This document shows, one piece after another, positions 23,541 through 29,384 of a stretch of DNA of 32,566 bases. The notes below the pieces were generated by a model. That model worked only from the letters and a program-made list of their open reading frames with translations. It was not told where the DNA came from and did no database searches. The translations under genes were made by a program, and so were the position numbers. The first letter of the stretch is position 1; every line of letters starts with the position of its first letter. The DNA is from Chamaesiphon sp041738715. GTDB lineage: Bacteria > Cyanobacteriota > Cyanobacteriia > Cyanobacteriales > Chamaesiphonaceae. The stretch spans positions 1 through 32,566 of the forward strand of contig JBGSPI010000032.1 in NCBI GenBank assembly GCA_041738715.1, read 5' to 3'.

Positions 23541-23628
23541 ACCTAACAATGTTCAGGTGAATGGGCATTGAGAGTTTATCTGTTGGGTGTTGGAAATGAT
23601 CTGTGGCAGGTGATGGTCAATGTTAGGC
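23541..23628. other. attC-like inverted pair after the 188-residue gene
   Basis: ACCTAAC (23541-23547) fits the R'' consensus and GTTAGGC (23622-23628) the R' consensus of integron attC sites. They are 88 bp apart end to end, directly behind a stop codon. CCTAACA and TGTTAGG are reverse complements. I find no internal L'/L'' pairing or long stem, so this may be a degenerate attC or an unrelated inverted repeat. Confidence 0.3.
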
Positions 23629-23660
23629 AGACAGAATAGTTATTCTTATTAATATATAAT

Positions 23661-24197
23661 ATGGGTAAAATTAAACATTTCTTTGAAAAAAATATTGATC
23701 TTAAAAAGATTTTTGGTAAGGCTCAAGTCAGAATTAGATTACCGATCCCATTTATAACCTATGAGATACCTCTCAATGAAGTTATCACCTCGAAAGATAT
23801 AGATAAACGTATTGCCCGACTTAGCGATATCAAAAATGAGCTTGAATCTGCAATTGAAGCTGTAGAATCTCTACAAAATGAAGCTCAGCAGAACAAAGAA
23901 GAGGTTACTACGCTTCAAGAAAGAATTCATGAGTTAGAAGAAGATAAAAGCACTGCCGAAAATCTTTTACAACTTCCACAAGATTCAGTTATCCGCTTGA
24001 TTGATCGTGCTACATCTAAAGGTAAAAATCGAGGTCGAATTGAAGGTTTGATCATTGGTTTGCTCACTGGAGTAATTTCTAGTTTGGCAGTTTGGTTTCT
24101 CACTGAAAGGATGTTAGTTTCAACTCCTCAACCCTCTAGGGCTGAAATTCCATCATCAGTTCCTTCAGCCCAACAACTTGTCAAAAAGCCCAAATAA
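23661..24197 (+). CDS. Coiled-coil protein with one membrane span
   Basis: A 178-residue protein. The N-terminal 45 residues are basic and strand-rich; residues about 50-105 form a clear coiled coil (NELESAIEAVESLQNEAQQN, then EEVTTLQERIHELEEDKSTA). A basic patch (KGKNRGR) precedes one transmembrane helix (GLIIGLLTGVISSLAVWFL, about 130-148), and the last 25 residues are a Pro/Ser-rich tail. This suggests a membrane-anchored oligomer with its long arm in the cytoplasm. The family is not recognised. Codon use is AT-rich like the 188-residue gene upstream, consistent with joint acquisition. Confidence 0.65.
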   Translation: MGKIKHFFEKNIDLKKIFGKAQVRIRLPIPFITYEIPLNEVITSKDIDKRIARLSDIKNELESAIEAVESLQNEAQQNKEEVTTLQERIHELEEDKSTAENLLQLPQDSVIRLIDRATSKGKNRGRIEGLIIGLLTGVISSLAVWFLTERMLVSTPQPSRAEIPSSVPSAQQLVKKPK

Positions 24198-24223
24198 ATA
24201 CTCATAATACTGACGATCCCGAA

Positions 24224-24346
24224 ATGAACGCTAATGATGCGCTCGATCTAGTGAAACTGTTCGATCGACATCACATCGATATTCATGCCTACACATTCGA
24301 TCGATCGACCAAACTTAACTATGTCTGGAAGATCGCACCTCAATAA
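24224..24346 (+). CDS. 40-codon ORF, probably a gene relic
   Basis: ATG 24224 to TAA 24346 encodes MNANDALDLVKLFDRHHIDI then HAYTFDRSTKLNYVWKIAPQ. There is no strong Shine-Dalgarno. From codon 14 onward it lies in a 198-bp segment that recurs at 25408 without the first part of the ORF. It may be a small gene or the end of a longer lost one. Confidence 0.3.
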   Translation: MNANDALDLVKLFDRHHIDIHAYTFDRSTKLNYVWKIAPQ

Positions 24347-24461
24347 AGGCTCGATCGTAACTTTAATTCGATCGATAGAAGAAAGAAAATCTAGATTTTA
24401 CCTTGGTGCCTCGATCGGCGGGCGTGATTCCGATCTTGCTTACAATTGGGAGGATTGCAAT
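24264..24461 (+). repeat. Direct repeat, copy A (198 bp)
   Basis: This segment, from ATCGACATCACATCGAT to the words GATTGCAAT, is about 90 percent identical by eye to 25408-25604. The copies lie about 1.14 kb apart and flank the DUF6883-DUF4926 pair. This copy has an imperfect TCGGCG/TTCCGA arm pair where copy B has a perfect hairpin. Confidence 0.8.
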
Positions 24462-24546
24462 CAAAAAGGAATTCTAGTGCAGTCAAAGCCATCGATCGCG
24501 ACTCCAAGCTAAAATGAAGTAGTGAAGTCGTAGCGAAGTCAAACTT

Positions 24547-24775
24547 ATGGCAGTCAGACAACATTTCGACTCCGCTCAACGCAAGCCCCGATATAGCAAA
24601 GAAGAATTTGCCAAAAGAGGCGACGCTCTGTATGAGTCCGAGATGCGATTACCTCCGGTAGGCTTCTGCTAAGGCAGACGCTACGCGAACGCCAACGCAA
24701 GTCGAAGAAGGCAATCACGGCAAGATTGTGGCGATCGATCGAGAAAAAATCCAGTGTTTTTGTAGGATGGTTTAG
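24547..24775 (+). pseudogene. Small conserved gene interrupted by a repeat
   Basis: The frame from ATG 24547 reads RYSKEEFAKRGDALYESEMR and meets TAA at 24670. A second frame resumes at 24701 with VEEGNHGKIVAID and stops at 24773. Together these match a common small cyanobacterial protein (R-Y-S-K-E-E-F ... G-N-H-G-K-I-V-A-I-D) of unknown role. About 50 bp of inserted repeat (near 24647-24698, with a TCTGC/GCAGA hairpin) separates the halves and shifts frame. The far C-terminus is also missing. The N-terminal codons carry another interspersed repeat (24562-24586). Confidence 0.7.
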
Positions 24776-24791
24776 TGCGAGTGGTTTTGAC

Positions 24792-25112
24792 ATGAGAATT
24801 CCTGAAGATTTAATTGTCCCGGACGCTAAAATCACCAATTATCTTTTGGTTTTAAAAGCAAGGAATGATAAATCGAGGTTTTTGGCTCAGGCTGGGTTTA
24901 CGCAAGAAAATCCAGAAGCTTTGAGATTGGCTATCCAAAGACAGGCAATAGACAAAGAGGCAATTGAAGAGAAAAGTAATGAGTACGGCACCTTTTACCA
25001 AGTTGAAGGAGAATTGCTCGGTGTAAATGGTGTTAGCCTGTCTGTTGTTACAGTTTGGCTACAAAGACAGATAGATGGTAAATTTCAGTTTGTGACCCTC
25101 AAACCTAACTAG
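24792..25112 (+). CDS. DUF6883 family protein
   Basis: About 106 residues from ATG 24792; the open frame begins 22 codons earlier in pseudogene sequence and that extension is not credible. MRIPEDLIVPDAKITNYLLV then KARNDKSRFLAQAGFTQENP fits the DUF6883 pattern (short N-terminal P-x-x-x-I-P-x-x-K, Y-L-L, K-x-x-F-x-x-x-G-F). The C-terminal half is strand-rich. DUF6883 genes are often near small partner genes, and here a DUF4926 gene follows after 10 nt with its own RBS. A toxin-antitoxin or toxin-immunity role is plausible but not proven. Confidence 0.8.
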   Translation: MRIPEDLIVPDAKITNYLLVLKARNDKSRFLAQAGFTQENPEALRLAIQRQAIDKEAIEEKSNEYGTFYQVEGELLGVNGVSLSVVTVWLQRQIDGKFQFVTLKPN

Positions 25113-25122
25113 GAGTACTAGC

Positions 25123-25371
25123 ATGAAAGTAGAGTTGTATCAAGAAGTTGCATTAACTCGTGACTTGCCAGAGCATGGCCTGAAAGTTGGCGACATTGCT
25201 ATGTTGGTCGATTTTGTCCCTCATCCAAGTGGCGGAGAAGAAGGTTGTGTGCTGGAAGTTTTTAATGCCATTGGTGAATCTCTTACAACAATCGCTGTTC
25301 CAATCTCTTTGGTAGAGGCTCTGCGCTCTGATGAAGTTTTATCCGTTCGCCCCTTGGCAAAAGCAAGTTGA
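25123..25371 (+). CDS. DUF4926 family protein
   Basis: An 82-residue protein. The pattern YQEVALTRDLPEHGLKVGDI, then AMLVDFVPHPSGGEEGCVLE and VFNAIGESLTTIAVP, is the DUF4926 fold, a small SH3-like barrel. A strong Shine-Dalgarno (AGGAG, 7 nt) precedes the ATG and overlaps the end of the DUF6883 gene. It is the likely partner of that gene, possibly its antitoxin or immunity protein. Confidence 0.85.
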   Translation: MKVELYQEVALTRDLPEHGLKVGDIAMLVDFVPHPSGGEEGCVLEVFNAIGESLTTIAVPISLVEALRSDEVLSVRPLAKAS

Positions 25372-25407
25372 TTTGGCAGTCTAACAAACCCGTTGCACAC
25401 CGACAAA

Positions 25408-25604
25408 ATCGACATCACATCGATATTCATGCTTACACATTCGATCGATCGACCAAACTTAACCATGTCTGGAAAATCGCCCCTCAATAAAGGCTCGACT
25501 TAACTTTCATTCGATCGGTAGCAGAAAGAAGATCTAGATTTTACCTTAGTACCTCGATCGGCAGGCGTGATGCCGATCTCGCTTACAATTGGGACGATCG
25601 CAAT
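25408..25604 (+). repeat. Direct repeat, copy B (197 bp)
   Basis: This is the second copy of the 24264-24461 segment. It lacks the ORF start found in copy A and runs into the DUF433 gene. It contains a perfect TCGGCA/TGCCGA hairpin around 25558-25576 and a TACAAT -10-like box (25584-25589) shortly before the DUF433 start. Confidence 0.8.
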
Positions 25605-25620
25605 GACGATAATTTCAACT

Positions 25621-25851
25621 ATGAACTACCAAAACTATATTACGATCGAACCAAATAAACGCGGTGGTAAGCCTTGTGTAAGAGGCTTGCGAATTACGGT
25701 TTATGAAGTGCTGGAGTACCTGGCTTCCGAGATGACCGAAGCAGAAATCCTTGACGATTTCCCCGATCTGACACGAGAAGATTTAAAAGCCTGTATTGCT
25801 TATGCTGCTGACCGTGAGCGTCGGTTTATGACCGCGACCTTACCCGCATGA
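25621..25851 (+). CDS. DUF433 antitoxin
   Basis: A 76-residue protein from ATG 25621; the frame is open for 18 more codons upstream, but that part is promoter/repeat sequence. MNYQNYITIEPNKRGGKPCV then RGLRITVYEVLEYLASEMTE and ILDDFPDLTREDLKACIAYA is a textbook DUF433 pattern: a helix-turn-helix fold related to VapB-type antitoxins. Its usual partner is a DUF5615 PIN-like toxin, and the partner follows with an ATGA overlap. Because that toxin is truncated, this antitoxin is probably now a solitary gene. Confidence 0.88.
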   Translation: MNYQNYITIEPNKRGGKPCVRGLRITVYEVLEYLASEMTEAEILDDFPDLTREDLKACIAYAADRERRFMTATLPA

Positions 25852-26027
25852 AATTACTTTTTGATGAAAACTTATCACCTAAATTGCCGAGCCGTTTGAG
25901 CGATCTTTTCCCCAATTCGCTTCACGTTCGAGATGTAGATATGAAAGCGACAATCGATCCAATAGTTTGGGATTATGCAAAAGAGTTTGAAATCAAAATT
26001 TTATGGTACTATAGTACCATAAAATAA
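25848..26027 (+). pseudogene. Truncated DUF5615 PIN-like toxin
   Basis: ATG 25848 overlaps the DUF433 stop (ATGA). The product MKLLFDENLSPKLPSRLSDL then FPNSLHVRDVDMKATIDPIV and WDYAKEF matches the start of DUF5615 toxins, with the conserved D-E-N-L-S metal-binding aspartate. The family continues for about 60 more residues with I-V-S-x-D-x-D-F, but here the frame ends after 59 residues in ILWYYSTIK. The break lies at a 28-bp palindrome (25998-26025). The lost C-terminal half should remove activity. Confidence 0.85.
25998..26025. promoter_or_regulatory. 28-bp perfect palindrome before the sigma factor gene
   Basis: A perfect palindrome with core ATGGTACTATAGTACCAT (26003-26020) extends five bases each way. 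It lies 13 bp before the sigma factor ATG, in the 3' end of the truncated toxin. Such G-G-T-A-C-(N)n-G-T-A-C-C operators are typical of winged-helix regulators such as HxlR-type proteins (family knowledge; the regulator is not in this window). Confidence 0.7.
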
Positions 26028-26038
26028 AGATTAGACCA

Positions 26039-27316
26039 ATGAATCAGCCAGTAGCCGATTCTCCACCGGAAATGCCCTTGACGATACGCGATCGCATCCC
26101 AGAGCAGGTGGATACTATCTACCGCACTGAATCCCGTCGTGTTTTCGCGACCCTGATCCGCTTGCTCGGTGACTTCGACCTCGCTGAAGAAGCAATGCAT
26201 GAAGCCTTTACCGCCGCTGTGACACAGTGGTCTCGCGACGGGATGCCCGCCAACCCCCGCTCGTGGTTGGTTTCGACAGGACGCTTCAAAGCAATCGATA
26301 CCCTCCGCCGTCGCGCCCGATTTGACTCATTCTTGCCACAAATCGCCCCACAAATCGACACCAGTGACACCAGCTTACTAAATGTAGAAGACGTTGAAGA
26401 CGACCGCTTACGGCTGATTTTCACTTGCTGTCATCCCGCACTATCGCCAGCAGCCCAAATCGCCCTGACATTGCGGGAAGTATGCGGACTCACCACCGAA
26501 GAAATTGCGAGTGCCTTCCTAATTGCGCCAGTGACACTAGCACAGCGGATCGTCCGAGCAAAAGCGAAGATCCGCACCGCAGGTATTCCTTATCAGGTGC
26601 CATCACTAACCGATTTACCCGAACGATTAGACACAGTACTCCAAGTCATCTACCTAGTATTTAACGAAGGTTACGCCGCCTCCTCTGGCACATCCCTGAC
26701 ACGCGCCGATCTGGCTAACGAAGCGATCCGATTAGGACGATTGGTAGTGGAACTGTTACCAGATCCTGAAGCAATCGGACTCCTAGCACTGATGCTGCTC
26801 CAAGAATCGCGACGCAATGCCCGGACTGCGGCAACTGGCGACCTCATTCTGCTCGAAGATCAAAACCGTTTGCTCTGGAACCAAGCACAGATTGTTGAAG
26901 GTACTGTACTAGTACAGCGATCGCTATCATCGCCACAGGTTGGTTCATATACACTTCAAGCCGCGATCGCCACAGTACATGCCCAGGCTCCGAGTGCTGC
27001 GGCAACTGACTGGGCGCAAATAGTCGCTCTGTACGATCTGCTGCTCCAAGCCGAACCATCGCCGATCGTCGAATTGAATCGAGCGGTAGCAGTGGCGATG
27101 CGGGATGGTTATTTAGCTGGGTTGCAGCAGATCGACGACATCTTAGCGCGCGGAGATCTAACGGACTATCATTTGGCACACGCAGCCAGAGCCGACTTGT
27201 GCAGGCGATCGGGCAGAATTGATGATGCTAGAGCATCCTATCTACAGGCTCTGGAATTGGTGAAACAGGAACCGGAGCGACGATTTCTTCAGCAACGTCT
27301 GCGGGACTTGGGGTAA
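26039..27316 (+). CDS. ECF42-type RNA polymerase sigma factor (sigma-DUF6596)
   Basis: A 425-residue protein. The sigma-2 region spans about 20-95 (AEEAMHEAFTAAVTQWSRDG, then NPRSWLVSTGRFKAIDTLRR) and the sigma-4 region about 125-185 (ALSPAAQIALTLREVCGLTT, then EEIASAFLIAPVTLAQRIVR). The unusual extension has the DUF6596 domain (VFNEGYAAS, then LANEAIRLGRLVVELLPDPE, about 205-300) and a C-terminal TPR-like helical tail. This is the ECF42 layout, in which the extension replaces an anti-sigma factor and the neighbouring DGPF/YCII proteins are conserved partners. The present locus has DUF1579 and a YCII gene downstream. A 28-bp palindrome just upstream is the likely switch. Starting at ATG 26039 gives the expected N-terminus, but no strong Shine-Dalgarno is seen. 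Confidence 0.92.
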   Translation: MNQPVADSPPEMPLTIRDRIPEQVDTIYRTESRRVFATLIRLLGDFDLAEEAMHEAFTAAVTQWSRDGMPANPRSWLVSTGRFKAIDTLRRRARFDSFLPQIAPQIDTSDTSLLNVEDVEDDRLRLIFTCCHPALSPAAQIALTLREVCGLTTEEIASAFLIAPVTLAQRIVRAKAKIRTAGIPYQVPSLTDLPERLDTVLQVIYLVFNEGYAASSGTSLTRADLANEAIRLGRLVVELLPDPEAIGLLALMLLQESRRNARTAATGDLILLEDQNRLLWNQAQIVEGTVLVQRSLSSPQVGSYTLQAAIATVHAQAPSAAATDWAQIVALYDLLLQAEPSPIVELNRAVAVAMRDGYLAGLQQIDDILARGDLTDYHLAHAARADLCRRSGRIDDARASYLQALELVKQEPERRFLQQRLRDLG

Positions 27317-27317
27317 C

Positions 27318-27474
27318 AGAAATTTGGCGTTGCTGAATCGATGTATGAAAAAGTGGGGGACGGGGGGACTGGGGGACGGGCTTGCACTGAGCGAAGTCGA
27401 AGTGGGGACTGGGAGATTTCACCAGTTGAACAAAAAGGCAAATCATACATGTGTTTCAGCAATGCTAGAAATTT
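27318..27474 (+). mobile_element. MITE between the sigma factor and DUF1579 genes
   Basis: A core of about 141 bp (27326-27466) has imperfect terminal inverted repeats: GGCGTTGCTGAATCGATGTA at the left, and at the right the reverse complement reads AGCATTGCTGAAACACATGT. Flanking AGAAATTT (27318-27325 and 27467-27474) is a direct repeat and a candidate 8-bp target duplication. No transposase is encoded. The interior has GC-rich G-runs and an interspersed 25-bp repeat (27380-27404) similar to one at 24562-24586. The rest of 27475-27565 is non-coding spacer. Confidence 0.65.
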
Positions 27475-27565
27475 TTGAGGAGTTGTCGATCGAGAGTTGT
27501 ACCGAACGACTATTGAATGAAGGCGATCGACGATCTAACGATCTTGATAATTTAGGAGCAAAATA

Positions 27566-28045
27566 ATGGATGTAAAACCTCAAAAACAACACCAATGGCT
27601 AGATAAATTTATCGGCGAATGGACTTCTGAATGTAGTTGGGCAATGGAGCCAGATCGATCGCCCACGGTAAGTATCGGCACTGAAGTAGTTCGATCGCTG
27701 GGCGGGCTGTGGATGGTAGCTGAAGGTGAGAGTAAAATGCCTGATGGCAGTGCGGGTAAAACGATGATGACACTGGGCTACGACCCGCAAATCGACCGCT
27801 TTATCGGCACATTTATCGGCTCGATGATGACCCATCTCTGGCTTTATAACGGCTCTTTGAATGCAACTGAAACAGTACTGACGTTAGATACAGAAGGCCC
27901 AAATTTTAGCCAGACTGCGATCGCCAAGTACAAAGACACGATCGAGTTTGTCAGTGACGACCATCGGGTGATGACATCCCAGATATTAATGGATGATGGC
28001 AACTGGATTCAATTTATGACAGCGAATTATCGGCGGCAGCAGTAA
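27566..28045 (+). CDS. DUF1579 family protein
   Basis: A 159-residue protein. HQWLDKFIGEWTSECSWAME then SLGGLWMVAEGESKMPDGSA and MTLGYDPQIDRFIGTFIGSM is the DUF1579 pattern, a lipocalin/calycin-like barrel of unknown ligand. A good Shine-Dalgarno (AGGAG, 7 nt) precedes the ATG. DUF1579 and YCII genes are frequent companions of ECF42 sigma factors, so it is probably an operon member despite the MITE-containing 249-bp gap to the sigma gene. Confidence 0.92.
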   Translation: MDVKPQKQHQWLDKFIGEWTSECSWAMEPDRSPTVSIGTEVVRSLGGLWMVAEGESKMPDGSAGKTMMTLGYDPQIDRFIGTFIGSMMTHLWLYNGSLNATETVLTLDTEGPNFSQTAIAKYKDTIEFVSDDHRVMTSQILMDDGNWIQFMTANYRRQQ

Positions 28046-28072
28046 CCTTTAGCAACATTCGGGCAATAACCC

Positions 28073-28432
28073 ATGAAATACATGTTACTTATTTACAGTG
28101 ACGAACAAGCTTGGACTCAGAGTGAGATGGAGCAATGTTACCAGGATTCGATCCACCTGACCCAACAACTACACGCGCAGGGTCAATACTTAGGTGCTTC
28201 CCCACTCCACTCGGTGGCAATGGCGACCAGCGTGCGGGTGCGCGATGGCAAAAAACTGGTGACAGATGGGCCGTTTGCCGAAACCCGTGAACAACTTGGC
28301 GGTTACTTCCTGATTGACGCGCCGAATCTCGATGAAGCGATCGCGATCGCCGGACGCATTCCCGCAGCTAGTAAAGGCACCGTCGAAATTCGCCCGATCT
28401 TGGAGCTATCGGGCTTACCCTCCAAGCAGTAG
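28073..28432 (+). CDS. YCII/DGPF-domain protein, ECF42 partner
   Basis: A 119-residue protein of the YCII-related family. It contains the defining DGPF motif in KLVTDGPFAETREQLGGYFL (about 63-82) and the typical MKYMLLIYSDE start. Related YciI-type folds have a His-Asp pair used in small hydrolase-like reactions, but ECF42-associated members have no proven reaction. They are thought to work with the sigma factor extension. It lies 27 bp after DUF1579 and is the last gene of the operon. No Shine-Dalgarno stands out. Confidence 0.92.
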   Translation: MKYMLLIYSDEQAWTQSEMEQCYQDSIHLTQQLHAQGQYLGASPLHSVAMATSVRVRDGKKLVTDGPFAETREQLGGYFLIDAPNLDEAIAIAGRIPAASKGTVEIRPILELSGLPSKQ

Positions 28433-28576
28433 TAGCGATCGATCTCCTGGCTACACTGCCAATCGGCACTTACAAAGATTTCTCAAACAAATTTGTTGAA
28501 TGTGTCGATCTTACTAACCTTGATTCGACTATTTAGTAGAACATCCGTTTGTCCGCAACCGAACACCACCACTGCA

Positions 28577-28625
28577 GGGGGAAACGCAGAATTCGGACAA
28601 AATAGCACGTTAAGGCTGAAAGCCT
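28577..28625 (+). repeat. Tn3 left terminal inverted repeat
   Basis: A 49-bp left end; it differs from the right end at two positions. The last part (GGCTGAAAGCCT) forms a small hairpin. Confidence 0.93.
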
Positions 28626-28706
28626 GTCAGGAAGAGGCTTTCAAAGAAGTACCCTGAGAACAGGAAAAAGCCAGAGTTTGTCATTCTGGGGTGTACCCTA
28701 ACCTGA

Positions 28707-28798
28707 TGTCATATTAGACCACTAAAAGATGTCAGAATAGAGTGGTTTTAATGTTTAATTGACACATGCCCCGATAAGTCATAGACTTATTCCTGACA
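28707..28798 (+). other. Candidate res site of the Tn3 element
   Basis: Four TGTCA/TGACA half-sites lie just before tnpR: 28707-28711, 28730-28734, 28760-28764 and 28794-28798, the last two inverted relative to the first two. The spacing and position match resolvase subsites, which also overlap the tnpR promoter in this family. Confidence 0.55.
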
Positions 28799-28801
28799 CA
28801 T

Positions 28802-29377
28802 TTGGCTCTACACATCTTGAAAGGTCAACGAATCGGCTATGTCAGGGTCAGTAGTTTCGACCAGAATCCAGAACGACAACTAGATCGGATTGAATTAGAC
28901 AAAGTATTCACGGATAAAGCCTCTGGCAAAGATACTCTCCGACCAGAGCTAGATGCACTACAATCTTTCGTGCGCGAGGGGGATACTGTCGTTGTACACA
29001 GCATGGATCGCCTAGCACGAAATCTTGATGACCTTCGCCATCTCGTCCAACAACTAACCAAACGTGGTATCTGCATTACATTCGTCAAGGAAAACCTAAC
29101 TTTTACGGGTGAAGATTCCCCGATGGCAAATTTAATGCTGTCGGTAATGGGTGCATTCGCCGAGTTCGAGCGAGCTTTAATCCACGAGCGACAGCGGGAA
29201 GGAATTGCATTAGCAAAACAGCGGGGAGCTTATCGAGGTCGAAAGAAAGCACTATCCTTGACACAAGTAACTGAACTGAGACGACGAATTACCGCTGGCG
29301 AACAAAAAGCCACACTTGCCCGTGAGTTTGGAATCAGCCGTGAGACTTTGTACCAATATCTAAGAGCGGACGACTAA
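28802..29377 (+). CDS. tnpR: Tn3-family resolvase (serine recombinase)
   Basis: A 191-residue protein. GYVRVSSFDQNPERQLDRIE holds the catalytic serine, VVHSMDRLARNLDDLRHLVQ the conserved arginines, and LMLSVMGAFAEFERALIHER the long helix. The C-terminal helix-turn-helix is ARITAGEQ-type (TAGEQKATLAREFGISRETL). The frame opens at TTG 28802, but a TTG at 28817 (giving MKGQRIGYVRVSS) fits family lengths better. It resolves Tn3 cointegrates at res. tnpA follows after 7 nt. Confidence 0.95.
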   Translation: MALHILKGQRIGYVRVSSFDQNPERQLDRIELDKVFTDKASGKDTLRPELDALQSFVREGDTVVVHSMDRLARNLDDLRHLVQQLTKRGICITFVKENLTFTGEDSPMANLMLSVMGAFAEFERALIHERQREGIALAKQRGAYRGRKKALSLTQVTELRRRITAGEQKATLAREFGISRETLYQYLRADD

Positions 29378-29384
29378 TTAAACT

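Noticed and set aside
24285..24512. 75-residue plus-strand open frame
   Set aside because: It runs through the duplicated non-coding repeat and has no RBS or recognisable domain.
26039..27316. ECF sigma factor as a partner of the plasmid RNA polymerase-like protein
   Set aside because: It belongs to the ECF42 type with its own conserved YCII context, and ECF factors act with the multi-subunit bacterial polymerase.
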